Below are positions 1 through 4,479 of a DNA stretch of 10,655 nt, in pieces. The stretch spans positions 1 to 10,655 of the forward strand of contig JAKJFV010000029.1 in the NCBI GenBank assembly GCA_022704725.1, given 5' to 3'. Within the stretch, counting starts at the first letter, position 1. Each line of letters starts with the position of its first letter. The notes beneath the pieces are model-generated. The model saw nothing but the letters and a program-made list of their open reading frames with translations, was not told where the DNA came from and did no database searches. The position numbers were made by a program, and so were the translations under genes. This DNA is from Spirochaetota bacterium. GTDB taxonomy: Bacteria > Spirochaetota > Spirochaetia > Treponematales > Treponemataceae.

Positions 1-447
1 AGAATATCTGATTTGAAATCATTAACTTGGGGAGATATTGAACGGGAACCCTTACAGATTAAGAAACGCCAACAGAAAACAAAGAACTTTGTATATATTC
101 CCCTGAATCCTACGGCTTGGGAAATAATAAATGATAAAACAATACACAAGTATGATGCCTATGTATTCCCGGTAATTGCAGAATCATTGACTAATACTAA
201 TCATTATTTGAAGCGGGCTGCAGAGCTTGCAGAGATTGAAAAGCCTATAGGATGGCATACAGCCCGGCATACCTTTGCAACATTGACCCTTGAAAACGGG
301 GCAGACTTCTTTACTGTTTCTAAACTCTTAGGACATACAAAAACAAGTACAACGGCAGTTTACACAAAGGCAACAGACAAGCTGAGACGGGAAGCCGTTA
401 ACGCATTACCCGGAATTGATCTGACCCGGGCAGGGGGTGAAAGATGA
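1..447 (+). CDS. Tyrosine recombinase (integrase), C-terminal catalytic domain, 5' end outside the window
   Basis: Site-specific recombinase that would integrate and excise the element carrying it. The frame is open from base 1, so the gene is cut by the window edge and the TTG at 13 is not a true start. The visible 148 residues hold nearly the whole catalytic domain. They open with RISDLKSLTWGDIE, whose first residue is the first catalytic Arg. The HTARH box follows (His at about fragment residue 86, Arg at 89), then LLGH (His 112) and the nucleophile Tyr in AVYTKAT (residue 121). A Lys in the KTKNFVYIPL strand fits the beta-hairpin lysine. The core-binding and arm-binding domains must lie to the left. 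The stop overlaps the next gene's start (ATGA), so the two are probably translationally coupled. The att-like repeats at 3495-3791 are candidate substrates. Family call is firm; the subgroup is not determined. Confidence 0.94.
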   Translation, partial: RISDLKSLTWGDIEREPLQIKKRQQKTKNFVYIPLNPTAWEIINDKTIHKYDAYVFPVIAESLTNTNHYLKRAAELAEIEKPIGWHTARHTFATLTLENGADFFTVSKLLGHTKTSTTAVYTKATDKLRREAVNALPGIDLTRAGGER

Positions 448-1103
448 GTGATGAAGAAACTGTGTTGGATTATAGCGATTGGGTAGACCGTGATGAACAA
501 GGTATTGATAATCAACATCTAAACTTACGGTGTGAGTATTTAAGATATAGGGATTTAGAAGAAGAAAAATATAACATAATAAATGAGCTTGATGATGAAT
601 ATTTCCTAGAATATATAAAACGCATAGAAAAAAATGAAAATCTTATAAAAGCAATGCAAGAATATTTTATTTTGTATGCAACATATAAGTCTAAGTGTAT
701 AGATAATTGGTATAGTGTTGATAAAGAAACATGGGAAGAACTATTCCATATGAAAAATACACTTGAGTTTAAAATACATAGAATAATACAGAATCTAAAA
801 CTACTTAGAGCAACAAGAGACATACAAGAACCAGAGCAAGCCCCGGAAACAAGTATACCTAAAATAATTTGGAAGGGAAAAACTGCAGACCTTGCACGTA
901 TATATAAAGACTTATTAAATGCGGGCTTTATAACAATAAGCGGGCGGGAGTTTTCTAAGCATTTTAATAATAAATACGGGAAACCTTTGTCACCTGATTT
1001 TCTAGAAAATAAAACCACAAATCAAAATGATATATCTCCAGATCAAACAATACAGGCTTTACAGCTTAAAATCCGGGAAATGAAACCAGAATCCGGGGAA
1101 TAA
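444..1103 (+). CDS. Hypothetical 219-aa element protein downstream of the integrase
   Basis: Not recognised with confidence. It is highly charged and mostly helical, without signal peptide or membrane segment. The N-terminal 130 residues are rich in Glu, Lys, Asn and Tyr (possible coiled coil around EEEKYNIINELDDEYFLEYI). The C-terminal part from about residue 140 (KIIWKGKTADLARIYKDLLNAGFI) resembles in layout a short C-terminal domain of mobile-element proteins, including RteC-like proteins of Bacteroidetes, in which a K/I-x-W-x-G-x-x-x-x-L motif is followed by a helix ending in GF/GW-I. I offer that as a weak resemblance only. The ATG sits in the ATGA overlap with the integrase stop, so it is probably co-translated and may assist recombination or regulate the element. 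It ends 123 bp before the helix-turn-helix gene. Confidence 0.82.
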   Translation: MSDEETVLDYSDWVDRDEQGIDNQHLNLRCEYLRYRDLEEEKYNIINELDDEYFLEYIKRIEKNENLIKAMQEYFILYATYKSKCIDNWYSVDKETWEELFHMKNTLEFKIHRIIQNLKLLRATRDIQEPEQAPETSIPKIIWKGKTADLARIYKDLLNAGFITISGREFSKHFNNKYGKPLSPDFLENKTTNQNDISPDQTIQALQLKIREMKPESGE

Positions 1104-1226
1104 AGAAAAACCCTGAATAATTCCTGAATCAATACGGGCACTTAAAGTAAAAGAATAACTATCCTTGGGTTATAAAGATTGCAGGTGTAAAGCCTTGCAA
1201 ACTAAAAACTTTTAGGAGGTTATTCA

Positions 1227-1469
1227 ATGAATAACACAATTTTTGACAAGCCGTTAACAGTAGAACAGGCGGCAGAGTACACAGGGTTTTCAGTAGCCTA
1301 TGTTTATAAACTAATCCACTTGAAGAAAATCCCATTCTTTAAACCAGAGGGAGGGAAGATTTTATTTTCTCTTGATGACCTTAAAAACTTCTGTTTTAGA
1401 AACCGGCAGGCTGCAGAGTATGAACTGCAGGAGCAAGCGGAATCTATATTGAACAGGGGGCGGGCATGA
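1227..1469 (+). CDS. Excisionase-like helix-turn-helix DNA-binding protein
   Basis: 80-aa protein of the MerR/excisionase-type HTH family (HTH_17 class). The pattern LTVEQAAEYTGFSVAYVYKLI (residues 10-30) is the helix-turn-helix. It is followed by the basic wing KKIPFFKPEGGKILFSLDDLKNF typical of these proteins, which bind DNA as Xis factors or element regulators. The start is supported by AGGAGGT at 1214-1220, 6 nt before the ATG. Upstream, 1104-1226 is non-coding and contains a bulged hairpin (TTGCAGG ... CCTTGCAA, about 1180-1201) that could be an operator. The stop overlaps the next ATG (ATGA at 1466), making a two-gene unit. In this setting it is likely the recombination directionality factor for the integrase at 1-447, or a transcriptional switch for rep. 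Which of the two is inference. Confidence 0.86.
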   Translation: MNNTIFDKPLTVEQAAEYTGFSVAYVYKLIHLKKIPFFKPEGGKILFSLDDLKNFCFRNRQAAEYELQEQAESILNRGRA

Positions 1470-1948
1470 GTAAAGAACTTTTTTACCCTGTATCAATTTA
1501 TTATTACAACCGGCATATAAAAAAAGATGGAAGTGTTGGAACCCGCTGGGATTATTTAAGACATGAAGGCAAAGAGCAACCGGATTTATTCTTTGTTAGT
1601 GCAAAGGGAGTAAAATCAATTTACTTTGGAAAGCAACAAAACAAAGAGAGGAAACCGGGAGCCCCGGAATATTATCTGAGATGGAATAAACAAAGACCAT
1701 TGATAAAGAACGGGAAAACCATTTTAACTAATAATGCAAGCGGGGTATTTGAGCCTAAAATAAAAAATCCCGGCCTTGCTTATGGGGAAATAAACAATAA
1801 CCGGGATAAGATACTAATCCGTAAAACAGAATCAGATATGATGATAATGGTATTTGAGAATTTAGGCAATGCTGAGGAATTATATAAGCAATACCTTACA
1901 GGTGCAGTCCGTGAATGTATTCCTAGTAATAATGTTATGTTTAATTAA
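1466..1948 (+). CDS. Hypothetical 160-aa element protein
   Basis: Unrecognised. It is soluble and strongly basic in its first two thirds, with many aromatic residues (YPVSIYYYNRHIKK, DYLRHEG, EYYLRWNKQRPLIKNGK), which would suit nucleic-acid binding. The C-terminal part (KILIRKTESDMMIMVFENLGNAEELYKQYLTGAV) looks like a beta hairpin followed by a helix. There is no signal peptide, metal-binding cluster or catalytic motif. The ATG overlaps the stop of the HTH gene (ATGA), with the purine-rich GGGGGCGGGC just upstream serving as a poor ribosome site, so translational coupling is likely. It precedes rep by 39 bp and shares its CCGGG-rich codon style. An accessory role in replication or copy control would fit the position but is not shown by the sequence. 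Confidence 0.8.
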   Translation: MSKELFYPVSIYYYNRHIKKDGSVGTRWDYLRHEGKEQPDLFFVSAKGVKSIYFGKQQNKERKPGAPEYYLRWNKQRPLIKNGKTILTNNASGVFEPKIKNPGLAYGEINNNRDKILIRKTESDMMIMVFENLGNAEELYKQYLTGAVRECIPSNNVMFN

Positions 1949-1976
1949 TGTTATGTTAGATACAGAAACTGTACAG
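1931..1976. repeat. 11-bp direct repeats and small palindrome just upstream of rep
   Basis: AATGTTATGTT occurs at 1931-1941 and again at 1947-1957, with a period of 16 bp. It is followed at once by TACAG-AAA-CTGTA (1961-1973), whose right arm is also part of the perfect 8-bp palindrome CTGTACAG (1969-1976). The cluster ends 12 bp before the rep ATG and overlaps the 3' end of the 160-aa gene. Short direct repeats next to a hairpin in front of a rolling-circle-type rep gene could be initiator-binding sites, an origin component or a copy-control site. The repeats are seen; the function is inference. Confidence 0.5.
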
Positions 1977-1987
1977 GCAATACCAAT

Positions 1988-2884
1988 ATGATTGACTCTA
2001 TAAGTTTTAGAATACCCGGTGAGAAAGTACCAGAGCTGCAGAAAATTAAAATGTATGCTGAAAATTATTACAAAGGGTATTTGAACAATTTACGGGTAAC
2101 ACAATTTTCTGATAGTGTTTTTTGTACTGGAAGCATAGCAAAGTATTTGCAGGGAAACAATGTAATGCCATTAACCCGGCGGGCTGTTAGTGATGCACTG
2201 GGGAAACTTGAAAATCAAACAGGCTGGGATTTAAAAAAGGCTGAACTATACCAGATAGAAATAGGTGCAACGCTGCAGGTACAAAATCCGCCTTGTATGT
2301 ATCTTGCAAGCTGGGGAAATATTCCCCGGTTTACAAAACAAACATACCAGAAAAAAGAACTTGAAACAGTATCATACATTCAAAATGATAGGACATTCAC
2401 GGGTTATGATAAAAGAATTGAGACTGAGGAAAAGGGCGGGGAAATGCCTGCAATCTATTCCGGGGCTGAACTTTTAAGAATTGAGCTGAGATATAAAAAA
2501 GGCCTAAAGAAAAGAATAGGGAGATCTTTAAACCCTTGGGATATTGCAGACCGTGAATTATACATGGAGCTTGTACAAAGATGGCAGGATTTTTATTTTA
2601 ATATACCTAAAGGACGTATACCTGTTTTAGATGTTACCGGGGGAGTAAGTCCAAAGGATATTGATAATATTCTAAAAGCCTACGGCCTGCAGAGCTTGGG
2701 TTATGATACAGCAGCCGGGTTTATAGGTACACTTGAAAGGCGGAAAGCACTTGGGCGTGTACAGGCAATAAGAACCAGAAAAGCAATCCGGGAAGCTGCA
2801 GGAGATAATAAAATATCTTGTGCAGATAATTTGACGGCTGAACTTGATGCAAGAGTTAGGGAGGTTTGTATTTATGCAAGATAA
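1988..2884 (+). CDS. Replication initiator resembling phage/plasmid gene II/X (Phage_CRI-like) Rep
   Basis: 298-aa protein whose layout matches phage/plasmid replication proteins of the filamentous-phage gene II/X family, which start rolling-circle replication by nicking the double-strand origin. Family-like signposts are the N-terminus MIDSISFRIPG, YKGYLNNLRVT (29-38), GSIAKYLQGNN (48-58), LTRRAVSDALGKLE (62-75), YQIEIGATL (88-96), TGYDKRIE (138-145) and LRIELRYKKGLKKRIGR (163-179). A canonical HxH metal motif is not visible; the segment at 88-93 occupies the place where related proteins have R-I/V-D-x-x-x-N. The family is divergent, so activity cannot be assumed. There is no good Shine-Dalgarno, only CAGG at 1974-1977. 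The ATG is preferred because MID-S/T-I-x-F is the usual start of such proteins. The 3' end overlaps the next gene by 11 bp. Length suits the family. Confidence 0.78.
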   Translation: MIDSISFRIPGEKVPELQKIKMYAENYYKGYLNNLRVTQFSDSVFCTGSIAKYLQGNNVMPLTRRAVSDALGKLENQTGWDLKKAELYQIEIGATLQVQNPPCMYLASWGNIPRFTKQTYQKKELETVSYIQNDRTFTGYDKRIETEEKGGEMPAIYSGAELLRIELRYKKGLKKRIGRSLNPWDIADRELYMELVQRWQDFYFNIPKGRIPVLDVTGGVSPKDIDNILKAYGLQSLGYDTAAGFIGTLERRKALGRVQAIRTRKAIREAAGDNKISCADNLTAELDARVREVCIYAR

Positions 2885-3086
2885 AGAAATATCACAAGAA
2901 AAGATTTTAGGAACTGTTAAAAAGGTTTTAGGGCGTCCTATTCCGTGTAAGGGGATGAGTATAGATTTTGAGGATACCCGGGAAGCCTTAGAGGTTATAC
3001 TTGAAGGCCTTGCAAGAAAAGCAAGTACAGGAGACCCTGCAGCAGCCCGGGAACTTAGGGAATGGATGGCCGTGAAAATAGAATGA
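2874..3086 (+). CDS. Hypothetical 70-aa protein overlapping the end of rep
   Basis: Unrecognised small acidic to neutral helical protein (MQDKEISQEKILGTVKK ... GDPAAARELREWMAVKIE) without membrane segments. The ATG at 2874 is chosen over in-frame ATGs at 2844 and 2847 because GGAGGT at 2860-2865 stands 8 nt in front of it. The gene starts inside the last codons of rep, so the two are co-transcribed and probably coupled. It is the last gene of the element's rightward cluster and is followed by a terminator 82 bp on. Size and position recall small copy-control or accessory proteins downstream of rep genes, but no family motif supports a specific job. Confidence 0.72.
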   Translation: MQDKEISQEKILGTVKKVLGRPIPCKGMSIDFEDTREALEVILEGLARKASTGDPAAARELREWMAVKIE

Positions 3087-3167
3087 TGAGATGTTAACTT
3101 TTGCTAACTTTTTTATTCAAAACCTGATTAAACTTGACATTTTTTTTAGTGAAAAATAAGAGATGAG

Positions 3168-3193
3168 CCCCGGCTAAGCCCCGGGGTTTATTT
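3168..3193 (+). terminator. Rho-independent terminator closing the element's gene cluster
   Basis: CCCCGG (3168-3173), a 7-nt loop and CCGGGG (3181-3186) form an all-GC stem followed by TTTATTT. It lies 82 bp after the last element gene and would end the int-to-70-aa-gene transcript. Confidence 0.75.
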
Positions 3194-3494
3194 GTGATTA
3201 ACGAATATTGACTAATGGGTGGGCTTTATTACATTGAACTTGTGTTTATGGTACTGCAAAAAAATAGCCCTGAGACGCATACAGGAGCCCTGTAATCAAT
3301 TCAAATACAGTAATTGATATAATTTAGTGAATGAATGAACAATGGGGAAACAAAGAGAAAATACATATATTCTTAAAAATGCTTTTCTTACATCATAAAA
3401 AAGAGTGTGAGACCGTGGGCATAACGTGGGCATAGCAGGTATATAATGCTTTATTCTCTTACATAGTATAGGTTTAACTGCAGGTAACAGGTTT
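3194..3494. other. Non-coding right end of the element
   Basis: No credible gene on either strand. Visible structure: a hairpin TACAGG-AGC-CCTGTA (3280-3294), overlapped by the end of an inverted repeat ATCAATT ... AATTGAT (3295-3301 and 3312-3318), a tandem 11-bp repeat at 3414-3434, and repeated AGGTTTAA (3470-3477 and 3489-3496) leading into the first att-like copy. For an element with a rolling-circle Rep, this is the most likely place for a double-strand origin or integrase arm sites. I see no sequence I can identify as a nick site. Confidence 0.5.
3414..3434 (+). repeat. Tandem short direct repeat near the attachment region
   Basis: CGTGGGCATA occurs at 3414-3423 and 3425-3434, one helical turn apart (period 11 bp), about 60 bp before the att-like core. 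Pairs of short direct repeats at this distance from a core are typical of integrase or excisionase arm-binding sites. The assignment is inference. Confidence 0.5.
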
Positions 3495-3513
3495 AAGTCC
3501 TACTCCTGCTAAA
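3495..3513 (+). repeat. att-like repeat, copy 1 (direct)
   Basis: AAGTCCTACTCCTGCTAAA, identical over 19 bp to 3776-3794 and, over its first 16 bp, inverted at 3557-3572. Read with the preceding GGTTT, it looks like a tRNA 3' end: T-loop TTTAAGT, T-stem strand CCTAC, acceptor strand TCCTGCT, discriminator A, without an encoded CCA. Integrases commonly target such 3' ends and leave a copy at the far end of the element. It is the candidate right attachment site (attR) of the element. Confidence 0.6.
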
Positions 3514-3517
3514 AAAT

Positions 3518-3554
3518 AAAACACAGAACGCAGTTTCTGTGTTTTTTATTTTTT
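3518..3554 (+). terminator. Terminator hairpin at the tip of the att-like palindrome
   Basis: AAAACACAGAA (3518-3528), a loop of 6 nt and TTCTGTGTTTT (3535-3545) form an 11-bp stem followed by a T-rich tail (TTATTTTTT). It directly follows copy 1, as a terminator follows a tRNA gene. The A-rich left flank means it could also work on the minus strand. Confidence 0.7.
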
Positions 3555-3556
3555 AA

Positions 3557-3573
3557 AGCAGGAGTAGGACTTG
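3557..3573 (-). repeat. att-like repeat, copy 2 (inverted)
   Basis: AGCAGGAGTAGGACTTG is the reverse complement of copy 3 over 17 bp and of copy 1 over 16 bp. With copy 1 it forms the base of a long palindrome; with copy 3 it forms the terminal inverted repeats of a 235-bp segment. Confidence 0.7.
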
Positions 3574-3791
3574 ATCGCTAAGGAAAGAAAACGTCCTGTT
3601 TTCTTTTCTTTTCAGGTTTCCAGAAGGAACCCTGCAAGGTCGAAAGTAAAAAGAATCGCCATCCCTGGCTCTTCTTTATACCCGAGCAGGTGCGAGGAAG
3701 AGCGTGCATGGATGCACGCGGCAGACATCGAGCGCGGCCTGGAAGAAGAAAACACGATGTTTTCGACTGGAAGGCAAGTCCTACTCCTGCT
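3557..3791. mobile_element. Hairpin-rich 235-bp segment bounded by 17-bp inverted repeats (MITE-like or structured RNA)
   Basis: The ends are copy 2 and copy 3. The interior is visibly more GC-rich than its surroundings and holds at least four hairpins: AAAGAAAAC/GTTTTCTTT (3584-3606), GCTCTTC/GAAGAGC (3668-3703), GCGTGCA-TGGA-TGCACGC (3702-3719, perfect) and GAAAACA-CGA-TGTTTTC (3748-3764, perfect). The stem at 3668 shares its last two bases with the next one. A frame is open across it into the antitoxin gene, but without ribosome site or recognisable protein, so I treat it as non-coding. It could be a small non-autonomous mobile repeat, or a transcribed RNA closed by a 17-bp helix and ended by the terminator at 3802. 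No target duplication is obvious at its edges. Confidence 0.45.
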
Positions 3792-3794
3792 AAA
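3775..3794 (+). repeat. att-like repeat, copy 3 (direct), followed by a terminator
   Basis: CAAGTCCTACTCCTGCTAAA. It matches copy 1 over 19 bp and the complement of copy 2 over 17 bp. Because a strong terminator starts 8 bp later, this copy best resembles the original chromosomal 3' end of a small RNA gene whose upstream body has been displaced. The 60-100 bp before it do not fold as a tRNA. Confidence 0.6.
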
Positions 3795-3801
3795 CAGATA
3801 C

Positions 3802-3833
3802 AAAAACCCTCTTAATGAGGGTTTTTGCATTTT
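3802..3833. terminator. Strong bidirectional-looking rho-independent terminator
   Basis: AAAAACCCTC, loop TTAAT and GAGGGTTTTT (3802-3826) form a perfect 10-bp stem, followed by GCATTTT. It separates the att-like region from the mazEF promoter, and its A and T flanks suit either direction. Confidence 0.85.
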
Positions 3834-3856
3834 AAACCCATGCAGACAATGTTCTG

Positions 3857-3885
3857 TTGACGTTTGGATATACTATGTATATACT
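3857..3885 (+). promoter_or_regulatory. mazEF promoter with overlapping palindromic operator
   Basis: TTGACG (3857-3862), a 17-bp spacer and TATACT (3880-3885) make a near-consensus housekeeping promoter. It overlaps ATATAC-TAT-GTATAT (3868-3882), whose right arm is also part of the self-palindrome GTATATAC (3877-3884). The middle arm can therefore pair on either side, like the alternating palindrome described at the E. coli mazEF promoter. This is the expected autorepression site for the MazE-MazF complex. Confidence 0.75.
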
Positions 3886-3906
3886 TTAATTGCAGGAGGA
3901 AGAAAT

Positions 3907-4140
3907 ATGAAAACTGTAGTACAGAAATGGGGAAACAGTCTTGGAATTAGAATTCCAGCAGTTTTTACTCGTGAGTTTAACCTAAAGAATGGAAGTTCAG
4001 TTGAAATAATAGAAGAGAAGGGAAGAATAGTAATATCACCTAAAAAACAAACCTTAGAGGAATTATTATCATTTGTAACTGACAAAAATATTCATAACGC
4101 GGTAGAAACAGGATCATCCATAGGGAAAGAAGAATGGTAG
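3907..4140 (+). CDS. mazE: MazE-family antitoxin (AbrB/SpoVT swapped-hairpin DNA-binding protein)
   Basis: 77-aa antitoxin that neutralises the downstream MazF RNase and represses the operon. Residues 1-48 (KTVVQKWGNSLGIRIP ... GSSVEIIEEKGRIVISP) are the classic MazE/AbrB swapped-hairpin DNA-binding domain, with the diagnostic KWGNSLGIRIP motif. Residues 49-77, starting PKKQTLEELLSFV, are the flexible acidic tail that wraps the toxin. The start at 3907 is chosen because AGGAGGA (3894-3900) lies 6 nt upstream and the conserved domain begins immediately; the upstream open frame has no such support. The stop overlaps the toxin start by 7 bp, giving tight coupling. The operon has its own promoter at 3857-3885 and stands just outside the att-like repeats, so it may be chromosomal or left by an earlier insertion. 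Confidence 0.92.
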   Translation: MKTVVQKWGNSLGIRIPAVFTREFNLKNGSSVEIIEEKGRIVISPKKQTLEELLSFVTDKNIHNAVETGSSIGKEEW

Positions 4141-4469
4141 CTAATTACATACCGGAAAAAGGCGATATTGTCTGGCTGGATTTTACTCCGCAATCAGGGC
4201 ATGAACAAAGAGGCAGGCGGCCTGCAGTGGTGTTGTCAAAAAAAAATTATAACCAGAAAATAGGATTGGCGGTATTCTGTCCAATTACAAGTAAAGAAAA
4301 AGGGTATCCGTTTGAAGTAAAACTAAATGGAGTAAAAATAAGCGGATGTATTTTAAGCGATCAAGTAAAAAGTTTGGACTGGACACAAAGAAATATTGAA
4401 TATATTGAGAAAAGCTCCAGTGAGATTATTGAAGAAGTGCTTAGTAAGTTTTTATTATTGATCGAGTAG
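4134..4469 (+). CDS. mazF: MazF-family mRNA interferase toxin
   Basis: 111-aa sequence-specific endoribonuclease (PemK/MazF/ChpB family) acting in the cytoplasm on mRNA when MazE is degraded. Alignment by eye to E. coli MazF is close throughout: YIPEKGDIVWLDF, RGRRPAVVLS, ITSKEKGYPFEV, LSDQVKSLDW. The catalytic Arg (R29, in GRRPAVVLS) and Thr (T52, in CPITSK) fall at the same positions as in E. coli. The length is that of an intact toxin with no frameshift. The ATG lies inside the last codons of mazE (7-bp overlap). It converges on the aldo/keto reductase gene, with only 10 bp between the two stop codons and no hairpin terminator there, so read-through antisense transcription is possible. The RNA cleavage motif cannot be read from the sequence. 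Confidence 0.95.
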   Translation: MVANYIPEKGDIVWLDFTPQSGHEQRGRRPAVVLSKKNYNQKIGLAVFCPITSKEKGYPFEVKLNGVKISGCILSDQVKSLDWTQRNIEYIEKSSSEIIEEVLSKFLLLIE

Positions 4470-4479
4470 CGCGCCTTCC

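Noticed and set aside
512..1018. A 168-codon frame on the minus strand opposite the 219-aa gene.
   Set aside because: Ser/Ile/Leu-rich translation typical of an antisense frame of an AT-rich gene; no ribosome site or family resemblance, and the plus-strand gene is coupled to int.
3434..3511. A possible tRNA gene: AGCAGG (3434) can pair with CCTGCT (3505-3510) over a tRNA-like length of about 77 nt.
   Set aside because: The T-stem has only three pairs, no anticodon stem or D-arm forms, and the invariant bases near positions 8-21 are missing. It may be a decayed RNA end but not a functional tRNA.
3571..3906. An open frame continuing upstream of the MazE start across the hairpin segment.
   Set aside because: It begins with TTG inside the inverted repeat, has no ribosome site and spans a terminator and the mazEF promoter. 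The antitoxin domain starts exactly at the SD-supported ATG at 3907.
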